This document shows, one piece after another, positions 37,102-49,254 of a DNA stretch of 64,000 bases. Source of the DNA: Sipunculus nudus (Eukaryota > Annelida > Sipuncula > Golfingiida > Sipunculidae); assembly GCA_026874595.1 (NCBI GenBank), contig CM049314.1:63520800-63584799 (forward strand), given 5' to 3'. Positions within the stretch are counted from its first letter, which is position 1. Every line of letters begins with the position of its first letter. The position numbers and the translations under genes are program-made. The notes under the pieces were generated by a model that had not been told where the DNA came from, searched no databases, and worked only from the letters and a program-made list of their open reading frames with translations.

Positions 37102-38001
37102 TTATTTCTTTACGATATTCATGGAAAAAAGGTAAAATCCTATAAATGATATCGAATCAATTGGAGCGGCGCCCACCCAAACATCTGAAGAGGGCGACAC
37201 GGTAACCCGGAGGGTCTCCCCAGCATCACACCGAATGATCATGGATCGACAAATGGTATCCCCGTTGTTGTTTGTATTGGCAACACGAAAAAGTTCACCT
37301 TGCACCTCGGAACCCTTCGTAACTGCAAGCTAAATGAAAACATAAATACATCAATGGGTTTACATCCAAAACAACAAACATTTTTAGTTCCGAAAAAATA
37401 AGACACTTGTAACACTAAGTAATTTGCAGTTTATTAAGACGCTGGCCAGATTGTGTTTACGAATGATTCATGTAACAAGAATTAAAAACGTGTAACCCAT
37501 CATATCATTACTACCTGGAAACACGTGTTTTTTAAATCGATTACTATAGTGTTACGGGGTGCACATAAAAGCAGAGCGATTTTAAGCTTGCTTTTCTGGC
37601 GAAGCGAATGGAATGTCTGACATGTGCGTCAGCGATATGGGTTCGAATCCGGGATCGGCCAAATATGTCCCCTGAGCAAAATGTTTACGTAACATATATG
37701 GGCACGTCCAAAATGACGCGAAACTTCTTCGGTCCGGGGAATAGCCCAAGTTCATCAACAGTGTGACTCCTGGGTTACTTGTTCTGGCAGCAGTAAGTCC
37801 GCACAAAAGTGGAAAAAAACTCTCGCAAAGGAAGCCTATTTTAAGGGGAGGCGTTTGGAACGCCGGAAATTTGAGCTGCCGACATAGGTTCAATTCCGGA
37901 TTCGGCCAAAAAATTTTGTCCTGAACAAGACGTGTACATATGATAAGGGGACTCGTCCAAAATGAAGCCCAGCTTTGGGGTCCGGGGAATGGTGGTTTTG
38001 A

Positions 38002-38046
<45 letters not shown>

Positions 38047-41000
38047 ATTTATATACGTAAACTTCATTGACGCTTAACTTCGCTAACGCCATTTGTTTGC
38101 AATTCAATTGATTATGAGCCTATTTTTCTGGCAAATTTTAAATTTAAAATTTTACCAGCTCTACATAACGTCACTATGCGCATGTCAAGAGAAAAGTTAT
38201 GCACATGATGAAAATTATCTTTAACTTACCTCAGCATTGCTGCGAGAGTGTATGCCAGTGCAAATGTTTACATAGTATGTGCCAGTTAAATGGCAATGTG
38301 CTCGGTTGTTGAACCATACAGTTCCTTCGTTCACAAGAACATTCTGATACTCTAGAGGATCAGCATATCAGTTTGAGTATATGAACGATAAACAGCCCAT
38401 GCCAACTGTTCATCACGGAGGGAACTGTAGAGGAAGCCGCTGAAGGTAGTCAGGCAACCGTTATTAGAGAAGCCGTTATATTGTGACTGAATATGGACCT
38501 GGTCGTTTGCAAGCAAATGGACCATAAATGGCCTACTTAGAACCTCAATAGGGGGAGGATTTTTGAGGTTACGAAACAGACTTGATGTCAACTGTCCGTT
38601 TACGAACAGACGTAATAAATTAAAGTCAGTTCTTGACACCCCGATTGAAAACGTAAAGAAATAAATCTCGCTCACAGGGGCCACAAACCGGTTGTTAGCA
38701 GTATCCCATGAATTTCCTACATTTGTCCATATGCGGTCAAATGTTATTTTTCCTGCTTCATTGGTAGATGTCCTGCAAACTCCGAAGCCAACACCTACTC
38801 CCATTGCCTGTGAAAGAGACACTGTCCCCCACGATGTCAGCTTCCCAGTGGGTGTACTGTAGAGGTTTGAGCTGTCCCTACTGATGTGGAGTTCCTCGTG
38901 CTCGTTGAAGAAAGAAACGATATCATGCCCAATTGTGTTATCGGTAGCATTGGAAGACAACCAATAAATACTGATGTAATCACGGAGCCATCTTTATGTA
39001 AGCTGTAGTTTATTGATGCTCCTGCTCCTGGATGACCAGCAGATAAAGTCACAAGGAACAAGCCCCATACTTGAATGAGTAACCGCCAGGTGTCTTGGTC
39101 TAGTCCTCTGTCTCTGTTGACGTGTACAGCACTGAAACGTAATGGATCATGGTTACCAGTCACGTTGCCTGAGTTTGATACGAATGATGCCTGGTCGGAA
39201 AATAATAACGTATTGATTCATCTTATTTGCTGTTATTATCCTTTAATTATCCTATGATAAACTCACATTCCTATGCGTCCAGACCAGGAAAGGTATTCAT
39301 TGTTACTATATTTTGTTTGATATGGCAGCCGTGCCACTACGACATTCTTAGATATTGTTTCTAATCAGATACGAACCTGCACTTTTTGCACTACCATACA
39401 TCTCCAGCTTGCTACGTAGGATTTAGGGGTAACGTGTTTCAACAAGGAACAAACTAGCTTTCGCTATGCGGGAAGCTACATAGGCAATAGTTACGATATA
39501 GACTAAAAATCTCGGACTATAGCTACGAATCAGAAAGCAGGATTCATGTAACACTGCGAAAGACCACACTGCGTTGTGATTAGTTGCGTTGGAAAATGAA
39601 AGGGATGGGGAGTTCTCCATTTTTAGCACCTTACTCTCTTTGTTTTCACATCACACCCCCTCACATTTCACCATGTGTAGCGGTAGAATCTATGGTACAG
39701 AGACTGTACTCCCTTAACACATATTGACTATTGAATTCCTCCGTCAGTACCCCAAGGACACATGCTAAACATGCTTAAGTGTTTTTGCAGAGTGTGATAA
39801 CGACGTTGCAGTTGCAACCCTTCGAAAAAAAAATCCAAACCGTAAATCTTTGAACATGGTTGCTCTTAAGGGAGGGTTCTTAAGTAGCTATATCGTCGCC
39901 TATCTTAGTGAGTTGTTGATCTCTGTAAATGAGTATATTCTAGTTAAAATATTTATACTGAATACCTTATGTATTGCTTTGAATCTGTCCCGCTGCCCTG
40001 ATGATGGGCTACGAAAGGATCTGAAGAGCCACGAAGGGTTATGAAGAGCTATTTAGGACCAGCGAAATTTTAAAACCCGTACAAGGAAGGTCTGTTAAAA
40101 TCATACCTAGAAAAAATGCAGGCTACGCTCGCTCATACTACTCCAATAGTCGGTAAACAATTACTCAACAGCTTTTCAGGTACTCTACTGAACGACCAAA
40201 AATCACAAATTCGTGGCCTATCGAATGATGATTCTCTGAACTGACGTCCCGCTTGATTTAGTTGACTTTTTTAATTCACTGTAATAATATTTATATGGTC
40301 GAGCGGTCTTTCCATTGCGTTACAGGTTAATATTTTAATGTTTTTAATGTATTTTAATGAGATCATTGTTTCTGGATTTCTCATACCAGTAGATAATCAG
40401 TCTCGTAATATTAGGAGATAATCAGCTTTATAAGGTAATGCATCAAATAGAAAGGATAGGTACGAAAATCTGCTTCATTTCAGAAAACCTTGTTTAGTCA
40501 AATTATATATAATTTAATAATACATACCAGCAGTCACCACTCCTATCATTATCAATAGCAAAGGCACTGAAAGAGAGGAATATATTTATGAATCAGCAAA
40601 CATATTGACAATCCAAAGTGTTTCGCCGCGGTCATCTTGCATTAAAACACAAAAACAACACTATTTTTTTAGCCAATGGTCACATGAAATTATAACAGAA
40701 TGAGAGTAAAGCAAGATAAGAAACGCCGCTAGGAGGATATGACCTGCCAGTGAGAAACATAACTTTTTCCCCGACTTATCAGCGGAATGGCAAGACCTGC
40801 AGGTAGAATTTACCTCAACCGGATTTTATCCGAGAAGAACGCATTGTAGTTTTCTTCTCAATTAGCCGAATCGAATGAGACTTGGCCGTTCCTGGCATAA
40901 GTCCCTTTTCACCCAATCAAAGTTACACCTTACCGGTGCCCTGTTTGATCTTTTTTAAGCTCAGCTTACAGAAGGTCATCAGGACTATAGCAATCACTCT

Positions 41001-41912
41001 TTGTCCATGAATCATTTTACTTGATATCTAGAAAGGTTTATAAAAAATCTCCTTGGAAACCTGAAATCAGGTCTCTGTTAGCCATATCCTTTGGGCTATG
41101 GGGCTCCAAAGTACCCTCCAGAATAATTAAAAAATTGATACAAAATCTCCAGTATCTTAAAAGTTAATGCATTAAGGGCTGTGATTCTTTGCATGTATAT
41201 TGATCATGGAGTTTTTCATCAATTCTTCAAGACTGGTGGCGCCATCTCTAATTTGTTTGTGCATTTTCTATTATTGAGACTTTCAAAAAAAGCAGTCTGG
41301 CTGATAATAGGGCACGAACTGAAATCGTTAGACCTAGAATATTCTAACAGTACAACCAGAGAGGTCTTTGGCAAATTTCCTTGGAATCCTGAAGTTTGGT
41401 CATAGTGACCTATATTCTGCAAGAAATGTGAAAGAACATGATTTGGGCACCCTATGGGACAGATTTACATGATTGTTTACAGTTGGACATAGAAATGTCT
41501 ATTTTGATTCAGATCCAGGGAGGTTCCTGTAAAACTTTCTTGGAAATCTGAAATAATGTCACTGTGACCTATATCCTGCAAGTTGTGTGGAATAACATGC
41601 TTTTAACACTATTAATCACATGGGCACAAATGGTAGCAGCTTGATATAGAAAAAGGTCACTGTACCCTATATCTATAGTCTATTTGCAAAATGCATGATT
41701 TTGAGCACTCTGAGAGTCATGTTACCCATTGTTCAATTTTCCCTGAATTCAGCTGAGCGTCATCGCCCATGGGCCACTAGTTTTATGACCCACTTATCGT
41801 ACCGGTACTCAGGTACACAACAGAACACAAGGGAGTCGCTAATCAATAATGGATATATATTAAAATAAAAGTGCAGAATTCAAAACCACCTACCAGTTAT
41901 TGTTCCTAGCAT
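37102..41912 (-). CDS. Secreted protein with three tandem C1q-like domains (frame disrupted)
   Basis: C1q domains are ten-strand jelly-roll modules that trimerise and bind ligands; soluble mollusc C1q proteins often act as immune lectins. Inferred exons: 41912-41894 (MLGTIT), 40566-40528, 39190-38230 and 37329-37102. The first two join in phase as a signal peptide, with VPLLLIMIGVVTA after MLGTIT. Domain 1 (39190 to about 38800) has LRFSAVHVN, GLFLVTLSAG and SLHKDGSVITSVF. Domain 2 (to about 38430) has ITFDRIWTNVGNSWD, FVAPVSEIYFFTFSIG and FSGFLYSS. Domain 3 starts AWAVYRSYTQTD, continues EYQNVLVNEGTVWF and YYVNICTGIHS, crosses a phase-0 intron, and ends SISFIGFYLF with stop at 37102. No collagen stretch is seen. 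One-base shifts near 38960-38985 and 38370 break the frame. Exon 2 to exon 3 is also out of phase, so an extra exon is likely missing. Confidence 0.8.
37580..37990 (+). mobile_element. Tandem tRNA-derived SINE-like repeats in the C1q intron
   Basis: Two related monomers (about 37580-37745 and 37838-37990). Each has a B-box-like GGTTCGAATCC or GGTTCAATTCC (37640 and 37888) followed by GGATCGGCC or GGATTCGGCC, and a shared 3' body with GTCCAAAATGA and GGTCCGGGGAAT. An A-box-like TGGCGAAGCG precedes the first B box by about 40 bp. The minus-strand ORFs here are artefacts of the repeat. Confidence 0.65.
37999..38043. repeat. (GA)n microsatellite
   Basis: About 40 bp of GA dinucleotides directly after the second SINE-like monomer. 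Confidence 0.95.
41030..41780 (-). repeat. Family A repeat, inverted, within the first C1q intron side
   Basis: Reverse-complement landmarks: GAAACCTGAAATCAGGTCTC, CTATGGGGCTCCAAAGTACC, GACTGGTGGCGCCATC. The end is CAGCTGAGCGTCATCGCCCA with TGGGCCACTAG. It lies between exons 1 and 2 of the C1q gene (40566-41894). Confidence 0.8.
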
Positions 41913-41999
41913 GTTACGCCTTACACCACAGTAAATACACTGGTGGCACACTAAATAAAACTCCAGTTAAAACACAGAGTCCGATTAAACAGTCTCTGG

Positions 42000-42245
42000 A
42001 CCTCCTGATCTGGCGGTACTGGACACCGGCTGGCGGCACTGAACCCCCACTGGCGGCACAGGACAACGACTGATGGCACAGGATCCCGACTGGGGGCACT
42101 GGAATCCGGCTGTACAGCACCTTAACTGGAGACAATGGTTCCCGACAGGCGGTACTGAACCCCGACTTGCGGTACTTTACCCCCTATGGCGGCACAGGAC
42201 GCCGGCATGTGGCACGGATCCCCAACTCGCTGGCTGGCTCCTGGA
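42000..42245. repeat. Imperfect minisatellite (about 21-24-bp unit) upstream of the C1q start
   Basis: Repeats of the type CTGGCGGCACTGAACCCCCA with variants of GGCGGTACTGGACACCGG, about ten in all. It begins roughly 90 bp upstream of the inferred C1q start codon, so it may overlap the promoter or 5' UTR. Confidence 0.75.
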
Positions 42246-43330
42246 CTCCCAGACTGTGCCCACACTGAGTATGCGGCCCTCTTATATACACTTCTACCCT
42301 GGAAGCCCATCTATATTCATAAGACTAATACAAAGCCTGTCACTGCTTTGTTACTAAAGTTCATTTATATAACTAAACGTGCTTAATACAAATAGGCGGG
42401 AAACAATGTGCCTACTAAAAGGGCATACCTCAAAGCGGAGCACTTGGTGACCGAATTCACCTAATGTCTTACGACGCTGGCCTACTTGCAACACATACGA
42501 AATTACAGCTAACCCCCCAAAAATAAAAGATCAGCAGACTAGTCACTTGATGCTCCATCATGAACATCCCTATGGCTTAATTTTAAACGCCTAAACGATG
42601 CTTTTATTCACCATGGACCGTGGACTGTAAACCGTGAATCCAAGTTTCACTGCTCAGTTCTGGGTAATTCTCCAAGAATATATAACAGAAATATCAGACT
42701 GGATGATACACTTAGTAAATAATATAACTAATCACACTCCTCGGATAACAGCAGCTATTGGGGCGTGTCCAGAATTTTACTGCCAAACCAGCATGGATAG
42801 TCGTGTATTCTATCAGCTTCCCGTTAGTCTGCCGTCAGTGTATAGAATATACCAGCCATCCCTCCACCACTCTGCAGGACTAACGCACTATCTTAGCTTT
42901 TACCAAATTGGCTGCCAATAGGCCCAATCCTACTTATATTATTATCATGTTGCAAGCAGTCGACCAGTATGTAAATAAGATTGTAGTATTTATTCAACTC
43001 CCAATATGAAGTACACTTAAATCCTGGGAATTCATTATCATGTGCTGACTATATTTTTTCTATAAAACTTTTTATGGTTAGTATGAAATTACAAGAATCA
43101 GCAAATTATATTCATATTCATGGATGTAAACTCTAATTATCTCAACCTATCCATAGTTGAAGATATTTGTTTAGGCCATTATCATTATTCTTATTATTTT
43201 TTTTGCATTCTGCCACTTTTGTTTTCATATAATTTCATTCATATTTTCATATTATACCCTACCGCAGTCCAATTAATTGATTCGGTTTTGACCTTGTCCT
43301 ATTTTTCACCATATGAGATATGTGACTCAG
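42246..43330. other. Intergenic sequence with an unsupported ORF
   Basis: A plus-strand ORF of about 95 codons (42634-42921) has no recognised motif, signal peptide or flanking exon. It is left uncalled. Confidence 0.3.
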
Positions 43331-43334
43331 TGCT

Positions 43335-43875
43335 TTTCAGTTAGGCTATGTTTCCGGATAAGCCATATGACCTAGAAATTTTAAACCTTTACATCCATAT
43401 GTCATTTTAGCGGAGGAGTGCAGGGTTTGGTAGCGATAACTTTATTATTTTTTTAATAATATGCAAAATACGTAAATGTGATTTTTTCACATTTGAGTTC
43501 ATTAATGAAAACTCTATAAGGAACGATCGATTATTTATACTGTAACTTAAAATAATATCTTGTTCCCAACACTTCTGAGAGTATTGAAGTGAATTCGCTC
43601 ATGTGGAATCATATGATACAGGCTACTCTGCTCTTTACAGTTAGCTAACGTATACCAATAAACTATTTGATCAAGAATTTGTAACTTTTGCAAACGTGTC
43701 ATTTTCAATGTAAGAGTGCAGTTTGTTAGAGATATCTTTAATATTTTCTTATATAATATGGAAAATGAGAAAATGTGACGTCACCATTTTCAGCTCGTCT
43801 ATGAAAAGTCAAGAAGGAACGATCAAATTTCATTTGTTTTTACTGAACTTTGGTTGTTCCCAAAACATTGGACAT
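43335..43875 (+). repeat. Diverged tandem repeat, two units of about 300 bp
   Basis: Blocks at 43400-43545 (GAGTGCAGGGTTTGGTAGCG, AATGTGA, TATAAGGAACGATCGA) recur in order at 43705-43830 (GAGTGCAGTTTGTTAGAG, AATGTGA, AGAAGGAACGATCAAA). Each is followed by a TTGTTCCC block. Confidence 0.65.
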
Positions 43876-45410
43876 TGATAAAAGATCAATGGGGTAACGG
43901 GAGGCATGGTGTGAGGTAAGGGGTGATTGCGGGGAGATATGTGGATATCCCTGACTCTCCTATGACAGTTACAAGAAGTCTGGTAATATTTAAGACTCTT
44001 ACTAATAAATTTCATTTTTTGCAATTTCTTGTGAACAAAATATTTGCGTCGTATAGATGGTCTTTTAGAACTTCCTCTTCCTCCTGCACACATCTTCTTT
44101 TTTGGGTTTTGCATTCACTACTCCTGGCCCTTGTAAATACGTTCAGTTGAGACAAAACACCTTTTGTAGTGAATACTTAGCAGAGCTGCAATACGATTGA
44201 CCAAGTCTCTCTCTTTTGTCCAGCATTATTTTGTCCTAACATATAACAAAAGCACTACAAACGGTGCATAATGTGCCCGTCGCGTGCCACAACCGTTTGA
44301 ATAATACGCCTGCTGCGTTCCATGTGACCTGTGACCCTATTATATGTGAATTATGATGAGTATGTTTTCCAAGTAAGAATCTATATTTTATTTATTTTCA
44401 TTATGAGTTCATATAAATCCATCAAATATTTGCTCGTCCATGAGAAAGCTACCAAAGTTTTGTGAACTCTGATCTCATAAAATATGCATTTATATGACAT
44501 GAAATCGAATTTAGGAGAGAGATTGTTTGGTTTATATTTACTTTGAGTTTCATTAAATGCATCATATGTTCCTGGAAAATTATCTCAGCGGCAGGCTGCC
44601 ACCCAAACGTCGATTTGTGATTAACTGAAGACGACAGGCCCCTATCAGTATATTTCAGAAGACCTGAGTGTCATATATTGTCATGGCTACTGCAGCGACA
44701 AAACAAAGTAGCATGTTGACCTATGGCATGTTTCATGAAAATCCATCGAAGCCTTGGTATGATATCGCTGCGACACATAAAGTTAACTTCCAGACGGAGG
44801 ACCTTTGGTATTCCATAATACGTCCTGTTAAAAACTGTCAGTAAACTCATTACCTAGGGCCAAAAACAATAAAATTTATGGTTCTCATGCACCGCCCGCG
44901 TCAATTTTAACCCCCGCATCAAATATTTTTATTTTGATTTTAATCTTTCAAGAAGATGAAATAATACATTTTTAGATCATTTTCCTTTTGTTATGTAGTG
45001 CTTTTACCTGTTTAGCAAATAAATCTGTTATTTTATGCCTTTCCCATTCATCCTGATCATATGATATTTTATCGAAACATACAAAAAGGTACAACAAAAA
45101 ATATCGCCCGCCCGCACTGATTTCTGAAAATAAAATGCCTGAGAACTATACCTTTTTTAAGGCCTAGTACTAGGCAACAAGGAAATGGACAACTTTACTT
45201 AACGCTGCGCAAAGGGAGGGTTATTGTTTTCACTCTCGTGTATGTTTGTGTTATATCTAGAGAAGGTATAACCGATTTATTAAAATTAATCATAAAGGTT
45301 GGTATTGTGAAAGTGTTTACGAAGTAAAATTATTGTGTAAATCCGAACCTAAATAATCCAACAATGAGTGTTTTGAGGGGTTTTTTTTATTGCACATTTT
45401 ATCACTTGCA
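43876..45410. other. Intergenic sequence
   Basis: No exon or RNA gene that I can support. Parts (44580-44870) have the texture of an old dispersed repeat. Confidence 0.35.
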
Positions 45411-45464
45411 CTTGTTGCATGTGACTATACGGCCATCTATCGTGCGTAATCCGTTACGTCACAG

Positions 45465-45730
45465 GCGACAATGACGTCACGCCAAGTGCCGTTTCCCTAA
45501 AAGGTGTCTGTTATGCAACTTACACTATATGGTGGGGTGGGGGGGGGGTGGTGGGGGGGTTGGTTGTTGTTGTTCGTTATCATTATCGTCAAGTATAGCA
45601 ATACAAGGATGTCCGGGCGTTCTTCAACATATTAAGTTAAACCGTCTTAACACAGGTTAATTAAGATTCCATGTCACAATCTTTCGCGCAGGCCATGAGT
45701 CCCCTCAGCGGAGGCTATATAAATTATAGA
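45465..45730 (+). promoter_or_regulatory. Possible promoter-like region
   Basis: A palindromic CRE-like TGACGTCA near 45473, a G-rich tract with G-quadruplex potential (45531-45563), and a TATA-box-like CTATATAAAT at about 45714. No downstream exon was identified, so this is only a candidate. Confidence 0.2.
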
Positions 45731-46868
45731 AGCGCAGCGCGATAAGGATTAATGAAAACAATATTCGGCTCGTTGCTGGAAGAGGGCAACATTTTTTATA
45801 CATATGTTATAGGCATTTTAAAATGAGCAAATATTTATGTTCTGAGGCTGTTTGTATTCCTTTTGTAAGCTTTGCTTACTTTGTGGTTATTTGAAGTATT
45901 TACTTGAATAAACTTAATCCAAAACGTTTGAAGGAACCGGAAACATTCTAAAATATTGATTGTATACAACAAATACTCCCAGATCTCGTCCGGTCTAGGC
46001 ACGCGTTGCAACATTTCGGTTTATCTAAAATTTTGTTATTCACACAGGGATTACAATATGCTTCCGCTCAAAATTTGACCTTGTTTTCATATTGCTCGAA
46101 CGTTGCCGGTCTTACTAAAATGGGGAAGAGAATAGTGAGATCACTATGACTCTAGTGTGTTTTAAGAAAGGTAATCTCTATTAAGCCTCAGGTGACTGAT
46201 CAGGAGAAGGGATCACCTTGCTCATGGTGGAATTTAGTCATTTGTGTTCGTAGTTAAATTTTATTTGTAGCTAAAGCAATTGCAGTATGTTACAATTCGG
46301 CCTAATAATATCATAAATTATACATTTGCACAGGTCTTTCCAACAGTTTTATTTTAATAATTTTATTACAAAACAGAGTATTAAAGCATGATATGTCTTC
46401 TTGTATTTAACCATAACGTGCCTTTTTCCATCATTGGTTAATCCCACTGAGATACATTTTGTCCCAACCGAGAGCTCTGAGTTGTTTTTACACGTCTAAT
46501 TTAAATAATCGCATTCCCTTACAGGAAGCGGCGTTTTCATCCTGTTTTACTTTCCATACATGAATGGCAATTAGGCTTTTAACAAGTGTTCAGGTGACAA
46601 GCTGTCCATAAACCATATGTTTAATAAACATTTTAATTGTAAAATACATTAGTTTTTCTGACCCTTTCATTAACATTCACTTGATAATATAGATTTTGTT
46701 GTAATATATCGAATACAATTTTATTTGACAGTTCAACTAAGAACATAATACTCTCTTAGTAAGGACGTTTTATAGGCTTAGTTTCAATTATACGTTTATG
46801 TAAATATGTTTCGGCAAAATATAAATAGTCCAAGGTAATTGAGAGAGGTAAAAACTTCTTAAACTTAC

Positions 46869-46881
46869 CTAAAGCAAACAT
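46869..46881 (-). CDS. Possible alternative first coding exon
   Basis: ATGTTTGCTTTAG directly before donor GTAAGT on the minus strand gives MFAL plus one base. This is phase 1, the phase needed to join the C1q signal-peptide exon at 40566-40528. That would give MFAL followed by VPLLLIMIGVVTA. Such short matches arise by chance, so confidence is low. Confidence 0.2.
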
Positions 46882-46939
46882 TTTTAGTCTTCTGCTAAAT
46901 GACGACGCTATTGGCACTGCGGCGATCAGCAGCTAACTG

Positions 46940-47070
46940 GCAGAAATGATACCATCCAGGCTTTAATAAAAGAAATGGGAGTGACAGTAACACCTGTGAA
47001 TTTTCCTTGCATGACATATTTATCATGACATCTTGGTCAAGTCATTAGTGTATCACCACAGGTATAAACT
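46940..47070. repeat. Diverged duplicate segment, copy a
   Basis: Contains AGAAATGATACCATCCAGGC, AACACCTGTGAATTTTCC and a GGTATAAA box near 47060. The same landmarks occur in order at 47819-47910. Confidence 0.45.
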
Positions 47071-47818
47071 TTGATCATGGCAACTTAATTTAGAACGACT
47101 AAATCAAGTCGAAAACTAAAGAACAATTTTGCATATTACAGTGATAACGAAAACGACTACGTCAAAATAGAGATATAGAGATATAGAACCATAAAAATGC
47201 TATTTCTATGATTCATGTCATGGTCTAGCTTTCATGTTCCATGTACCTGCAAGTCAAAATAAAGCGCAAAGATTACAAAATCTAAATTCCTTTTAAGTGA
47301 ATCATAAAAACTGGTATAAAATAATAAATTTTATAATCTAAGAGTCTTTCTCCCATATTTGAAACATTGCTTTAGAGACATTCCGAATTTTGGAGATAAA
47401 AAAGACAAATGTGACCAAATGCATGGAAAACTGATTTTTTTCACTTATAATTGATATAAACGCAATTTCTTCGAAATACAGCACAGCGCCAGTATGAAAC
47501 AGTAATTTATTTACATACAAAATATCAAATTGTTAATTTTATCTAATTGATCGATGGAACCCTTTTTCTTTACACACCAAACCTTTGGTCTTCTTCTATC
47601 GAATGGGCGGTGCAGACACCATATGTTTGGTAAACCTATTGGAAAGGATATTTTTTCTGACTCCACGTTCGAAAACGTATATATTTTATTTTTTTGGAAG
47701 GGGGAGTTCAAACAGAATAAAATGATTTCTTATTCGAGATGTTTATGCTGTCATTTCAGACGGGCTGTACTGGTAAATAAGAATCGTTGAAAGAGACAGG
47801 ATTTGTTTATCATGCAAC

Positions 47819-47912
47819 AAAGAAATTATGTCATCCAGGCCTCAAGATAATCAAGTCACACCTGTAAACTTTCCATGTACATCAGTCAGCGGGTTTACGG
47901 GTATAAAACAGG
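47819..47912. repeat. Diverged duplicate segment, copy b
   Basis: AGAAATTATGTCATCCAGGC, CACACCTGTAAACTTTCC and a TATA-like GGGTATAAAACAGG near 47900, parallel to 46940-47070. Could be paralogous promoter DNA; no downstream gene was found. Confidence 0.45.
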
Positions 47913-49250
47913 TCACAGTCCTTATCGATGTTTTGAAAGGTGTATATATGTAGATAGTAATAGTACAAGTAGTAGCTTTCGACAAAATATCAGGCTGTTT
48001 TGAAATGTACTAGCACCGAAATTGCAATTTTGAATTACATACTGTTGAATATACATTATTAAGTTAAAACATCTTGTATTTTACCTGTTTTAAAACACAT
48101 TTGATGTCATTTGATAGATGTCATATATAGCTTTCATATGGCATGTTATTCAAGAATAGAGCTTTACAATTAAAAATATATGAATACTATTCCTAATCCT
48201 GTAACATAGATATTAGTTTAACTAATTTAAAAAAAAAGTGATTTCTGATAAGACTAGCTGTGAACAGTTTGGTTTTATTGCGTGACTTATGAAATCTGGA
48301 TTCTTTCAGCTGGTAAAGCATGTATGGTATCCAACTACATTTTGTGAATTTACCGATATGGGCGTGGTCATGGAAAGGTGCTATTCCAAACTTAAGGGAG
48401 CCGATACCATTGCCACTGCCACTAAAATGGTCCCAGAAACCATCATGCATGTAAGATGTTTTTGAGAACTTAATTTGGTGTCACACCACCACGCACTTAT
48501 CGAACCCCGATTTGTTAATCCTCCTTATTATTCCACGTGGCTGCTGTCGGGGGCCGATATAGACTAAAACTCGGGTGTCACAAACCATGTGTCACACACG
48601 ACATGTATGCAAGCACGGATACTTGTCTAGTTGTTTAAATATCTCTTATGCATGTCTCCGCTATAAAAAGAAAAGGACGACAAGCAAACATTTGAAGCAG
48701 TATATTTTTATTTGTGAGATTTTTTTACTTCGGTGCAAAAGTCGTATGTGATGCCGTACAAACTAGGCCGCCATATCCGCACTTTAGCGAAATTCTTACA
48801 CGAAATATAAAAGAGCCATAACTTCGGCTGAGAGAGGTCTATGTTGTCTGAATAAATATTTCCATGCAAATATTTCCTGCAAAATTAACATGTAAAATCA
48901 AGGCAAGAGCTGTAAATGTACCTACTACAGTTTGCTTTGGTTGCATCATAAATAAATGATATAAACTACAGTTTGTCAGGACTAAATGTGAGGCAGAGCT
49001 GCAAGGTACTCACTCTGAGTTGCCTGTGTTCATACTCTTAAAATTTCTGACAGTACAGAGATTTCCAAACAAAGATACTTTCTGTAACGGAAACTATATT
49101 TTTCTATGAACCATTGGACAAGAGTTTTCAAAGGAGTATATATCAGTTTGCTTTGTCGCCAGTAAGTGCAATGACTCATCATCGTGCCGTCTATCTGTCC
49201 GGCTGTCCGCTTACAGGGCATAATTGTAACAACTAGGCCAAGGAACCTCT
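47913..49250. other. Intergenic sequence
   Basis: AT-rich; no exon or repeat family could be supported. Confidence 0.35.
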
Positions 49251-49254
49251 AACT

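Noticed and set aside
37582-38107. 161- and 88-codon minus-strand ORFs
   Set aside because: They run through SINE-like monomers and a GA microsatellite (poly-Leu/Ser) in a C1q intron.
42073-42386. Several overlapping ORFs with Trp/Pro/Gly-rich repeats
   Set aside because: Produced by the 21-24-bp minisatellite in different frames.
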